Below, piece after piece: positions 53,969 through 64,000 of a stretch of 64,000 nucleotides of DNA (positions within the stretch are counted from its first letter, which is position 1; every line of letters begins with the position of its first letter). The stretch spans positions 32,458,492 through 32,522,491 of the forward strand of contig OX637402.1 in the NCBI GenBank assembly GCA_951799425.1, in the 5' to 3' direction. Position numbers and translations under genes: made by a program. The stretch is from Ilex aquifolium. Its lineage: Eukaryota > Streptophyta > Magnoliopsida > Aquifoliales > Aquifoliaceae. The notes below the pieces were generated by a model. That model ran no database searches and was not told the DNA's origin. It saw only the letters and a list, made by a program, of their open reading frames with translations.

Positions 53969-55981
53969 ATGGAAAGAAGGGAGATATCTCGCCTTCACTT
54001 CCTTGGGTCAGCTCCACCAGCTGCTGATTCATCCCTGACCCCTCTTCAATCCACTACACCAACTCCCAGTCAGAGCAGACCCACTGCATCCCAAACCCCT
54101 GCTCGGTCCACTGCCACAACTCCCATTCGGAGCCAACCCAAAGTCACCCAACCTACCACCACAAATCCAACTCGGAGCAAACCCACTACCACTCGTACTC
54201 CAACCCAACCTACTACCACAAGGTCCACAACTCCCAGTCGCAGACGACCCACTGCCACCAGTCGAAGCCAACCCAATGCCACCCGAATCCCTACCCAGCC
54301 CACCATTGCAACTCCCACTCGGCGCCAACCCACTGCCAACCGAACACGTACTCAACCCACTACAACTGCCACTCGGAGCCAACCCGCTGCCACCCGAACA
54401 CGTACCCAACCTGCTGCCACCCGAACACGTACCCTACCCATCGCCACCCGAACCCCTGCTCAACCCACCAAACCAACTCCCACTGAGGTGCCAGAATTCA
54501 GGCCTATGGGGACACCCCCAACAAAGGCAGCTCAAGCACCAAGAATGGAATCTCAGCCATCTTCACCATCGCATACATCCACTCAATCTCAGGCAGCTTC
54601 TCAACTAGCATCAACATCTCGCACAGCAACACAAACCCAAGCTGCTACTCCGCCCCCATCACCATCTCAAGCATCCCCTCCACTGCAAGCTACCTCTCAG
54701 ACCTCATCCCCATCTCATTCAACATCCCAGCCCCAAAGTACAGCTCAAACAGCACCTCAGCCTCGATCCCCATCTCGTTTGACCCCTGATCCTGCAGGCA
54801 AAACATCTTCAGTCCCTTCTTCCCCGGCTATAGAAGCCACTCAAGTGCAAGCAACAGCAGGAGCATTTACTCGGACTCATTCTCCATCTAAAACAACACA
54901 ACCCACGACTCAAGAGAGCTTTCAGCCTCAGCCTCCTCCAAGTTCCACTGAGGCCCTACCACCTGTCTCTGAAAAAGGGGAACAAAAACCAGCTGTGTCT
55001 CAACCACAACCAGTAGAGCAAACAGAAATAGCATCTAATACTGCCACCAACTTCCAAAGCCAAGTCTTAGATACAACCATTCAACCCATTGGGATGGCAA
55101 CGCTTCCAAATGTATATGTCTCTGTAGCAGCCACCGCTCCAACTCCTACGGTAGCTCCAGACACACTGAAGTCATCCCAAAAATTAGATTCTCCTTCAAT
55201 TAGGGTAAATTTGAATCCCCTCTCAGTATCAGATTTCAAGAGTGAGGAAACTAAACAAGGGAATGCAGTAGTGAAAAAGGAAAATGGCGTAGCAAATGAG
55301 GAATCAAAGCAGAGGAGCATCACAGAGCTTCACAAAATGTTGTCAGGCTCAAAAGCACAAATCAAAGAACAGCCATGTTTTGCATTTGAAACAGAACAAA
55401 ACCAGCAAAAGAAGCAAGAGGTTCTTGGCACAAAGAAGATGTTAACTACCTCTGTATCTAATGGAAACCAAACCGAAGCCATGCTATCACCTCCGCAAGA
55501 CAAAAACACAGTAAGTGAATCTCATCAAGAGCCTGCTATATTCAATCGAGAGCAAACTCCCCTGCACAGAGAGATCAGGGATAACATTTCCAAGTTTGTT
55601 CTCAAGATGGCTGTTGGGCATCAAAAGTATACCATGGAAAAGAAACTCACGAGTGTTATAACCCTTTCTGGCAAAAATAGAGGAGCATCCATGCACCAAG
55701 GTTCTGAATCAGCAGTGAGAGAAAGAAAATTCCAAATTTACAGAGGTTATAATATCAATCCTGATGAAAGCGACAAAGCCACCACTGATAGGGAGGGAAA
55801 CTCCAAAAGAACAAAGTCTGAAGATGCAAACACCAAACAAGATCAGGCAACAAAGGCATATACAAACAGCAACATACAGGGTGTCAATAACTCAATTATG
55901 TTCAATAGTTCCATTACCGAAAGAAATCCTGGTGTCCAGCTAGTTTTCTGTCATAATCCAACAGAACCAATCAAGTCATAA
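53969..55981 (+). CDS. Disordered Ser/Thr/Pro/Gln-rich protein with conserved-looking C terminus
   Basis: Open frame of 670 residues, no recognised enzyme domain. Residues about 20-175 are degenerate 7-12-residue repeats rich in T, R, Q and P ('TRTRTQPAA', 'PTRRQPTANRTRTQP'). About 175-330 is S/P/Q-rich. The C-terminal 200 residues have normal composition: 'RSITELHKMLSGSKAQI', 'EIRDNISKFVLKMAVG' and 'SVITLSGKNRGASMHQG' then 'KFQIYRGYN', ending in 'NPGVQLVFCHNP'. The lack of stops and the change to ordinary composition argue for a real gene. No signal peptide or membrane segment is visible, so a cell-wall extensin role is unlikely despite the proline content. Annotated relatives, as I recall, are called proline-rich or uncharacterised. 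Function unknown; an upstream exon cannot be excluded. It converges with the Tubby pseudogene at 56427. Confidence 0.75.
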   Translation: MERREISRLHFLGSAPPAADSSLTPLQSTTPTPSQSRPTASQTPARSTATTPIRSQPKVTQPTTTNPTRSKPTTTRTPTQPTTTRSTTPSRRRPTATSRSQPNATRIPTQPTIATPTRRQPTANRTRTQPTTTATRSQPAATRTRTQPAATRTRTLPIATRTPAQPTKPTPTEVPEFRPMGTPPTKAAQAPRMESQPSSPSHTSTQSQAASQLASTSRTATQTQAATPPPSPSQASPPLQATSQTSSPSHSTSQPQSTAQTAPQPRSPSRLTPDPAGKTSSVPSSPAIEATQVQATAGAFTRTHSPSKTTQPTTQESFQPQPPPSSTEALPPVSEKGEQKPAVSQPQPVEQTEIASNTATNFQSQVLDTTIQPIGMATLPNVYVSVAATAPTPTVAPDTLKSSQKLDSPSIRVNLNPLSVSDFKSEETKQGNAVVKKENGVANEESKQRSITELHKMLSGSKAQIKEQPCFAFETEQNQQKKQEVLGTKKMLTTSVSNGNQTEAMLSPPQDKNTVSESHQEPAIFNREQTPLHREIRDNISKFVLKMAVGHQKYTMEKKLTSVITLSGKNRGASMHQGSESAVRERKFQIYRGYNINPDESDKATTDREGNSKRTKSEDANTKQDQATKAYTNSNIQGVNNSIMFNSSITERNPGVQLVFCHNPTEPIKS

Positions 55982-56426
55982 AGTAAACCAGAATCCTTCG
56001 AAACACACGAGTAAATTACAAAATATTTACAACGCCACATGCTGGCAGGTACCAAACAAATCTGTGCATGATAAGTGATGCTATATCACCGATTTTAAGT
56101 ACTGCAAACCATTGTCTGTGTGCTGTGTAATATTTTCTGTATTCAATTACACAAGGATTCCAATAAACAATTGACATGAAATCCTCTTGCGACTAAGAAG
56201 ACTGTTTGACTTCTGGCCAAAGCTGACGGAAAAATTATTATGTGATTACAGAACTGCTATACTGCAGGTTTCTGCCATCACATATTCTAATCCTGCATCT
56301 CAAAGGCACCACTAACGACAAAAAGTTAAAGCCTAAGGACCTTCATTTACAAAAAATATGAACAAACACCTTTTAGGCAACCAAGCATTATAAGGACACT
56401 CGATAGTCGATACGAATAGAAGATAG
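55982..56426. other. Intergenic sequence between convergent genes
   Basis: Likely 3' untranslated regions of the Ser/Thr/Pro-rich gene and of the former Tubby-like gene. No other feature. Confidence 0.4.
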
Positions 56427-58262
56427 TTACTTGCATGCTGGTTTAGTGTCAAAGCTGCTTAAATAGATTGAAAAGGCTTGAAAGGTGGAGAGGGGGTAGC
56501 AATAGTCCATCTTAAAAATGTCTTTTCCAATCTTTCCAAATTGCAGTATCACTTTCTCCTGCTCTGCTGCTGGAACATTTTGGGATGAATCAACAGCTGC
56601 CACAAGCTGAAAGTTCTTAACAGATGCCACTGTGACGCGTCCTTTGAAATTTAGGCACCAGAATTGCAATTGTTCATGCCATCTAGGAGCTTTATTCTTC
56701 AAAATCAGTGGATCTCCTGTGTTGCCAAATGTTTCCAATGGTTCAGATAGAAAAGTTGAGCTAGATTCGTGGTCTTTGCCATTCAAATCCGACAAGGGAG
56801 AGAATTTCTCATCAAGACCATTCCCAAATGTTGCTGGAGCCTGGAGTTGGGGCAGTTCCACCTTTCTGAATTGCAGAGACGGGAATCAAGAGCATTGTGC
56901 ACTTCGTCCTCCTTCGTCCTCTAGTACGTAGGACATTGAGCTTGTAAGATATGGTAGCCACTTTGTAATTACCAACTGGTACCCTTGAAGACACCTCCTT
57001 TGAATAGATTTTTTGATGCATTGGTAGAGTCACATGGAGGCTGACTATCATAAACAACAAACTTTGTGCCAAGGAAATTGGACCTGTTCATTGCTTAAAA
57101 AATTAATCATGAGGAAAAAGAAACATAATAACACAAAAAATTGGGAGAACAGGCTTATAAACCTGACCTCGATTTGCCAACATACACATTACTAGCTTGA
57201 GAAAAATCATCTGCAACCAAGGATATGAGAAAATCTGTACTTTTTTGCCCTTCTAATCTTTTTTGCTGCCAGTAATAATTTACTAACATCACCTGACAAT
57301 GCTGTGATTGGGTCAATATCGTCAGTGTAATGTAATTAGCAACTGGAATCATTATGTAGACTTTTTATTGATCAACTGGTTTAAAAGAAAGAATTAGGCA
57401 TAAGAAACAACTACGATCTGAAAACTAGGTTGCCCTACAAATTCATATTTCACTAGTATGCTTGAACTTTGAGCACAACTTCAGAAACTGCCATGATCAA
57501 CTTATAGAACATAAAACAAAAGGCTCCGCTATCAACGATAAGAAAGAACTGAAATTAAATGAACAGGTTAGAGAACCGAAAAAAAAAAAAAAATTATCTA
57601 TATTCCTCCACAATATAACTTCTAACAAAATAGTAAAGATTTAAAAGGATGAGAGTTGTAACTGAACAAGAAAAACTTTTGTTCAAAGGGCATATTATCC
57701 ACCCCAAAGTCTCTTTAAGAATATCGCAATCACTGACAATCAAAAGCATAGTATCATTTACCAGGGCTCAGGCCAAGATACAACCAGTTTTTAGAAGTTG
57801 CTCTTTCCCTTTTTATGAAGCACTGAATGAGAGAATCTCTTGGTCCTGGCTAATGTGAATTATACAAAAACAAAATAACAAACTCAGAGATATGGAGTGG
57901 ACCACAAGAACAAAGGCGAGGAGCGAAGAGGGGGAGTTAACCTGCTTCAATGAAATGGGGAAAGTGAGTAAACCGCATTGCTCAGGAGTCTTCACAACCT
58001 CTTTTGTTGTTTCCCTCATGGCCTATGGGCAGGCCATGAGGTCTTGCTCACTTCTATCCGCCGAATTATGTCAAGAAGTAACACGGGGTAAATTTGCCCA
58101 CCGGCTCTGTTGAAACAATGCCCGTGGAGATGGTGACCTTTCAGGTGCAATATGTGACCTTCCACGACCAAGCACACACCTCGTCTCAGCTAGCCTTCTA
58201 GATTTGTCCTCAATATTCTCTCGGATCCCCCTAACCTCGTCTATTGTACGTTTAAATGGCAT
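56427..58262 (-). pseudogene. TUBBY-like F-box protein pseudogene
   Basis: Pieces of a plant Tubby-like F-box protein appear in the right order on the minus strand. The N terminus starts at 58262 ('MPFKRTIDEVRG', 'SRWANLP'). The F-box end is at 57955-58010 ('EVVKTPEQCGLLTFPISLKQ'). One further exon lies near 57770-57850 and two Tubby-domain exons follow, with 'STDFLISLVADDF', 'SNFLGTKFVVYDSQPP', 'RVPVGNYKVATISY' and '[20 protein letters not shown]', ending 'SFDTKPACK'. Breaks: a frame change after 'SRWANLP' (about 58080), loss of roughly a dozen F-box residues with a stop near 58020, a frame change in an A-run near 57243, an extra G near 56993, and a frame change near 56850. Intact relatives bind SKP1 through the F-box and membrane phosphoinositides through the Tubby domain. 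With five disruptions this copy is dead. Confidence 0.85.
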
Positions 58263-60241
58263 TGCTATGCAATAAATCCTTGTCTACTCAACCTTATCCA
58301 CCTGAAGAATCTAAAAAAATTTAGGTTGAGATGAATCCATATACTTGGCTAATTTAATTATAAAGTTCCAAGCTCCCAATCCATCCAATATGGCAGAAAA
58401 TGAAAACGAATTGAGCTTTTTTCGCTATATTATCTGAAGATCAGCCAGTTGTTTGAGATTTTGGTCAACAAAATCAGGCTGAGTAGGTTTTTGAAATGCC
58501 CGAAACGTAAAAGAAACGCTTGATTTACAGTACTTTGTGTTCCCTAACCCACAAAAAGAAGAAATAAAAACATTTTGTCAATTAGCAAATTAAAACTTGT
58601 TGAATGCAAACAATAGAACGTGTCCATGATTCTACGCTTTTAGCGCAAAAATAAATCACCAGCTCACGGCATAATGTATACCACTCTTCTATCAGTTCTC
58701 CTTCAAGCAAAAGATTCAAAAGTTCAGTTCCTTCTTATTCCGAAGTGCAAACCCGCCTAACTGCAGCCAATAAATCAAAAAATAAATTTCAGAAACTTCT
58801 TTGGTTGCTGAGAAAATGCTAAAAAACAAAAGGAACTAGATACTCTGAAACTGGTTTAATACAAGAGTTTCCATATTTGGAAACCAAATGGAATGTAACA
58901 AAAGATTCAAATTCCTCTCCTTAATTTTTTTTGTAACATTCTCCGATTTTTTTTGTAACAAAAGATTCAAATCGCTGAGAATGCTTAAACTGCAGAAAAA
59001 TTCACGTACCAGTCGTTCGAAACTTTGATGAATCAGCCGAAACCCTCAAAAGATTTCAGAACTTAAGCGCTCTGTAAAACCAAAACCGTTCACGTTTCGG
59101 TGTCTCCCAGACACAAAACAAATATAATATGAGATCAACAAAGGCGAAGTCGCCGAAGAATAAGAATATATAAGAATGTTATCAACTGATTCCAATGTCT
59201 CGGAGTAAATGAAAGAGGCTTTTAAAGATCAGAACGAAACAGAGAGGCCGACAAGAATTAGAATATTAAATGCTGACGATGTTCTCTATCTACCGCTTCG
59301 ATTTTGTAGCCGAGCACCAACCACCACCAGCGCCACCGTGCACCGCCACTGCCACCGCCTCTCCTCGTCCACCACGACCACAAGCCTTTAACGGATCCTG
59401 AACTGAACTTTCCTGTTGGAAGTGATGCTTTTGATTTCGTCCGTTAAATTAACGGTAGGGGGTTCACTTAAGTGTGAGTACTCAGATTTTGGCGCTGATC
59501 ACTGGACGAGTGATGAAGCGGTTGGTTTATAGCCCATTCTACCATCCTCTTTCCGCTTTTCCATTTTTCATGCAAACTTAGAATTATGCAATTACAAGAT
59601 TCTAAATTAATTATTAATATTTACTAATTAAAAAATATTATTTAAACTTAATTTATTAATTTAAAAACTTATTATTATTAGAATGACAATAAATCTCAAT
59701 ATTAATTAAAATTTGCTATTAATTTAATAATTATGATATATTAAGTCAATAAAAAATTAATAAATTATATCTAAATAATTTACTAATATTATTTATAATT
59801 GTTTAAGCTTTGTGATCCATATCGGGACTAAAATATTCATAATAGATATATAAATCTCTCGTAGGGATACCCTAAGAAGTTGTTAAAATTAAAATTCAAA
59901 ATGTTTGAATTTACGGTTTATTCAACTTTACTCGTGTGCTCAAAGGACAATTTCTGAAATTAAATTCCACGTGGCACGATACCTTTTAGACACATATCGG
60001 ATATGTATGCATCATATTTAGCTCTTTAACCCTCCTTGACTTTGTCACCTTGCATGAAAACCTATGGGCTGCCAGAATATTCAGGCAGAGTAGTTAATGG
60101 AACTTAGCTGTGACCATGGACCCATACAAAACCAGCAGCACTATCAATAGTCCATTGTTATCCCTATCATCTACAAATATATAATTAATTGGAGATAAGA
60201 TCAAGATCGCTGAGGACCCCACCACCACCATTACCTTCAAC
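58263..60241. other. Unassigned intergenic sequence
   Basis: About 2 kb with no supported gene. The right third is very AT-rich (59580-59800). A 'aaccgttcacg' to 'tcagaacttaagcgctc' segment near 59050 and a CCA/CCG-rich patch at 59320-59385 were examined and not assigned. Confidence 0.4.
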
Positions 60242-60250
60242 TTTATAAAA
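60242..60250 (+). promoter_or_regulatory. TATA box of the 148-residue gene
   Basis: TTTATAAAA about 90 bases before the start codon at 60341, the right distance for a plant TATA box with a 60-base leader. Assignment is by position and sequence only. Confidence 0.55.
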
Positions 60251-60340
60251 AAGATCAGTGATAGCTTAATAGTTACAGGTTTCATAGACACAGTTCTGTG
60301 TGTTTTTGGTTGAATCATTTGAAAGTGTTCTAGCTACCAA

Positions 60341-62293
60341 ATGGGTTCTCTAATGGCAGGTTGGGACTCACATGTCCATGATCCTAAAGCTGGTAATCTT
60401 ACTAACTCTTGCAGTTCTTTTTACTATCATAGGATCTCCATATATTTGTGTGTGTGTGTGTGTTCGCGTGTATTTGTATAAGTAGTTTCTGAAATCTAAG
60501 TAGACATCTTTTCCAAATCTCTGATTTTAGTGAAACTCAAGAGGAATCAGTCCTTGACTAAAGAGGGGATTGAAACTTACTGGAGAAAGAAGAAGCAAAC
60601 AGAGGAGGAGCATCTCAAAGCTATTTCTGATCTGTCACCGACAACTCAGGTCAAGCCTAGCTTACGTTTTACGCCAATCTATTACCTTTTTCTTCTCATG
60701 ATGGGTGTGTTTTTTTTTTTTAAACTACTAAGAACCGTTCCAATCACGTATCATTTTTGCACTTGTAAGTCATAACTTTGTTGTAGATTTGAAAAATACA
60801 TAATTATCTACATCATGGGACCATGGCTTGAGGGATTCATGTTTATCTTTCTGGTTAGAACTATATGAGTTCGTTTGATTATTGTAAATGAATGAATTGT
60901 ATTAAGTAATATAGACTAATTTAGTATAAGTGGATAAAATAAATACTACCCATTGTAATCCAGGTAAGAGACTGGATTAAAAGTAGGAGAATAGAGTATT
61001 AATTACATATTTATCAAAAAATCGTCAATCTTGTCTAATTATTAATATTTTTTTGTTTATTTAGTGGGTAAAATAATAAATTTATAATTTAATAGCTTAA
61101 ACTGAACTATAATACCACCTCCCCAAGTGGTATTATAATCGACTCAATAGTACGGATAAAGTGTATTATTTGAATAAGCATTTAAAATAAGACTATATAT
61201 AATATGAAGTATTTTTTGCAACTAAATGTAATATAAAGTTGGATTAGAGAATTTTAATTTGTTATGACTCTATAATTGGTGAAGAAGTGGCCTACCATTA
61301 GTAGAAAGACACAACTGGTGATAGATGGTGTCATGGCATCAATTGAGAAGGGTTTTGAGCCAGTTGAAGTGGTGCCTTGAATCATATGTGTCTAATGCTT
61401 GGCATCTTTGTTTGAATTGTAATGGTGTTTATTACAATGTTTGCCTTAGTAGCACTTTACGTTGTCGCCATTTATTATTAGAATTTTACTTTGTTAATCA
61501 TTTATGTAAAATGCGGATGTATTAAAGGATGTATTTTAGACTTTCAATTTAGTGCCGGTCCAAGTTTAATACTTGATTATTTCGTGTTCACGATTAATAT
61601 TTAGTGTTTGTTTATTTCTAGCATGTCTATGTTAAGTGTTTGTTTATTTTGTTTTCAAGAACAATGTAAGTTTTTTTTTTTTTTTTGAATTGCACAATTT
61701 CAGGCACGGATTATGGGGACAGTTTAGGCTTTCAGCTTAGTACACGTCCGAGTTCAGTGTTTGATTATTTCATGCCTAAATTTAGTGCTCGATGTTTTTT
61801 GAATTGTAAGGCACAGGTTATCCGTAGTGACTCTATAATCCATTATTTAATACTACAACCAAATGACTCTGTTTACTCAAGAAGGAAAAATAAAACTAGG
61901 AATTTGCTTGATTATGACAGGTAAGTGCATTGAAGGAGGCTGAAAAAAGACTCCAGAGATCAAGTTCTCTGCCTGAGGCCAATACAAAAATTTTGTACAC
62001 AGAAAGTGAATCAAGTCTGGAGAAACTAATATTGAAAAATGGCTGGTAATTAAGCTTGGACTTGATGAAGTCACTCTTTTAATCTCATAGGGTTTAGGAT
62101 TCTAGATTTTAGTATAATCAAGATCCATTTGTTGATTTGCAGGTGGATTAGCAGCAACTCGGCATTTTTAAATGAACCTCCCGTGATTGAATCAGAGGGC
62201 CCTACCTACAAGTATGCAGCGCAGTTCCATGTAGCTAGCATGGCTGCTTCGAAGCCACATGCCGAAACTGGAATTAGTGGCATGATGATCTGA
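60341..62293 (+). CDS. Small plant-specific protein of unknown function
   Basis: Four exons (60341-60392, 60531-60649, 61921-62045, 62143-62293) join in frame to 148 residues; introns are GT-AG with lengths 138, 1,271 and 97. The protein starts 'MGSLMAGWDSHVHDPKA', continues 'KRNQSLTKEGIETYWRKKKQ' (basic, helical), then 'SLEKLILKNGWWISSNSAFL' across the last junction, and 'NEPPVIESEGPTYKYAAQFH', ending 'GISGMMI'. As I recall, plant genomes encode a conserved family with this wording (MGSLMAGW start, W-W...FLNEPPV) with no assigned role. No signal peptide, membrane segment or catalytic motif is visible. All three exon junctions restore the frame, which strongly supports the model. The second intron is long and holds an 11-bp-stem hairpin at 61108-61137. 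Confidence 0.87.
61108..61137. repeat. Perfect 11-bp inverted repeat in an intron
   Basis: Arms TATAATACCAC (61108-61118) and GTGGTATTATA (61127-61137) with an 8-base loop. It may be the core of an old MITE; no outer ends were found. Confidence 0.85.
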
Positions 62294-63033
62294 GAGCTCT
62301 TACACTCTGTTTATGTTTCATGACTTTTGTTATACGCTAGGGGACTAGTAGTACTAGAGTTTGTCCGTGTATAGTTGTGTATAGTCGGATTCCTATTATG
62401 TCAGTTTTGTGTCATGTTTTGCGCGATGTATTTATTCACATCTTGGGTTTGGCGGATCTACTCGTCTATTACTCGAGTCAACTAAAATTGAACTCGAACT
62501 CACTAATTATGTATCGATTCTATTAGTGCAAGGACCAACCTAGCACTGAAAGACAAGTCATGAACTTTCAATGTATGTAAGTAGTGTGCTTTTTTGGTAT
62601 GTTGCCTGTATAATCTTCCTAGAGAGTAATGTAAAAATTTGATGCTAAACTGGCTGAGTTGGATTCTGAGTTGGTGAATTTACCATTTAGCTGATGGGAA
62701 CTGGTGATATGATATTGTTTCTGAAAGAGAACTAATTGAAGCTTTGAACTCTGTTGGCCAAATTGGTTAATCCATTGAGAAACAGGGTAAATATGCAGTG
62801 TGGAAATGAACATAAAAACTTTGCTACTTCTGATAGTTGTTTCAGGAACAACCCAATCCCTTGTGTACTTTATCGGCGTGGCGTGTTGCACTGTCAATTA
62901 TATTCTTTATCTGATCAATCGTAAGACAAATCGCAAATTGATCTGGCAGGAAGATTGCCTGTTTTGTTTGGCTTGATATACAGTTTGTATCTTCTAACTA
63001 CTACTTATCCACGGTATTATGTTGAGAACAGCA
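62294..63033. other. 3' flank of the 148-residue gene
   Basis: Probable 3' untranslated region followed by unassigned sequence; the 92-codon minus-strand frame at 62619-62897 shows no family features. Confidence 0.4.
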
Positions 63034-63121
63034 GAGAAATTGGAATGGTTCGTGAATGATTAGCATGGCCCTTGGACAAGAATTACTGTACCGGGCAAAA
63101 TGTTAAAATGTCCTGGTTTTT
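63034..63121 (+). pseudogene. U6 snRNA-like pseudogene
   Basis: The core 'gattagcatggccc' then 'tggacaagaatta' matches the invariant U6 stretch GATTAGCATGGCCCCTGCGC with several changes. It is preceded by 'agaaattggaa' and followed by 'aatgtcctggttttt', which follow the U6 order. The ACAGAG box is degraded (the bases before GATTAGC read 'cgtgaat'). No upstream sequence element (TCCCACATCG type) or correctly spaced TATA box is visible, so it is unlikely to be transcribed. Confidence 0.6.
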
Positions 63122-64000
63122 GTCTCACAGAGAAACTGCCATCGCCAAGCACATGGCATGAATCTAACTCCTATCAGTTTGGAACAGAAAATGGTCATTG
63201 GGTAAGATTTTGATCCTTCCTGGAACATGGAGAGAGATAGAGGCCTTTGAGGACGTCAAGACGAACAAATTAACCGTGATCCTTCACAGTTGGGGCCAAA
63301 GAAATCTGCATGGGAGATATACAAAGGAAGAACAAAACAAATTGAAGGACATGATGTACTATCCATTCAATAACAGTGTGAATTCTCTTGCAGGTCTAAA
63401 TATCAGAAGACATGAAGTATCCAAGATTCCAAGCACCCTTGAACATCAGAATTCACATACATTTACGACAGCAAAAGTTCCTTATAATTGACTCTTTGCG
63501 CCTCCTTCACCTCAGTTGTTACTCTTTCCTTAACAGTTATTGCAACATAAAAAAGAGACCCTTCGGCTCCTCTCACAAATAATGCATTCCTTTTTATTTC
63601 TCCTAGTGGCATATTTACAATCACGGCTGAGCACATCAGATGAGGGAGAGGAAATCCAATGAGCTTGATCACACATCTTGAGCAAAATGCACTCTTGGAG
63701 TCTTGTTGCAGTCTCGTGCACTCATGACAAGCTAGCTTGCACGCAACTTGATCCACACAGTTTCACAATTGCAGAAGCTTTTTAATCCCTGAATCTGGTT
63801 CTAGTGCCGGGGCTGGTGCTGGTGGCAGAGTCCGTGCCTTTCTCTGTTTTGTAGCTACCAGTGCTCTTTTGGGAACCAACTTCATTACTCTCCTAACCTT
63901 CATTTCTTCTTTTCTATCACCTGCAGAAGCTAAAGTTCAAATATCCTTAGATTAGAATGAATTGTGAAAGGACTTAGTATAAGAATACTATATGGCAAAA
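63122..64000. other. Window end, possible coding remnants
   Basis: Overlapping short frames on both strands are seen: 63198-63491 plus, 63463-63756 minus, and a 46-codon minus frame at 63763-63903 behind a 'ttctgcag' splice-acceptor-like site. The minus pieces read 'CHECTRLQQDSKSAFCSRC' and 'MKVRRVMKLVPKRALVATK'. I recognise no family. They could be a gene continuing beyond 64000, a pseudogene, or chance. Confidence 0.25.

Noticed and set aside
54029-54608. Minus-strand Gly/Ser-rich and plus-strand Pro/Leu-rich frames
   Set aside because: They overlap the 670-residue gene in other frames and arise from its repetitive Thr/Pro/Gln coding sequence.

Overview
The window is nuclear DNA of a flowering plant, probably a eudicot. 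It is AT-rich, has long intergenic stretches full of transposable elements, GT-AG introns, a plant tRNA-Ala(AGC), and plant-specific families (ZF-HD, SWEET, RADIALIS-like, PPR). I cannot name the species.

Layout. 1-8.2 kb: gene-free repeat land with a LINE reverse-transcriptase relic, an LTR-like block, a foldback element, a nuclear copy of mitochondrial trnfM and a Helitron. 8.2-9.4 kb: an F-box gene on the minus strand. 9.5-13.3 kb: a SINE, a hAT-type element inside an older LTR-like block, a MITE with 9-bp target duplication, and a solo LTR. 13.3-26.4 kb: a complete 13.1-kb Ty3/gypsy retrotransposon of the Tat lineage, minus strand, with matching LTRs and target duplication GGTTT. 26.4-32.8 kb: a Copia-like LTR relic, a ZF-HD homeobox gene and a second copy of the Helitron in inverted orientation. 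33.0-40 kb: a six-exon SWEET sugar transporter gene, hAT MITEs, tRNA-Ala and a two-exon RADIALIS-like gene. 41-48 kb: a second SINE, two long inverted-repeat elements and unassigned sequence. 48.4-52 kb: a two-exon NFD5-type PPR gene. 52.7-53.4 kb: a SINE fragment and a second hAT element. 54-56 kb: a 670-residue disordered Ser/Thr/Pro-rich protein gene. 56.4-58.3 kb: a decayed TUBBY-like F-box gene. 60.3-62.3 kb: a four-exon gene for a small unnamed plant protein. 63 kb: a U6-like pseudogene.

The most interesting object is the Tat retrotransposon. Besides gag-pol on the minus strand, it carries two intron-containing genes on the opposite strand between pol and the 3' LTR. The two predicted proteins (804 and 338 residues) resemble each other and resemble the plant family Pfam calls 'putative gypsy type transposon' (PF04195). 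Each has a C-terminal coiled coil, and the first intron lies at the equivalent place and phase in both. Beside them is a nine-unit, 55-bp tandem array in which each unit holds two short inverted repeats. Antisense ORFs and a tandem repeat in this region are known for Tat/Retand elements; two spliced paralogues in tandem is the part I would follow up.

The host genes are independent single-gene units with no sign of an operon or biosynthetic cluster. Exon structures given here come from reading splice signals and reading-frame continuity by eye; no transcript or database evidence was available.
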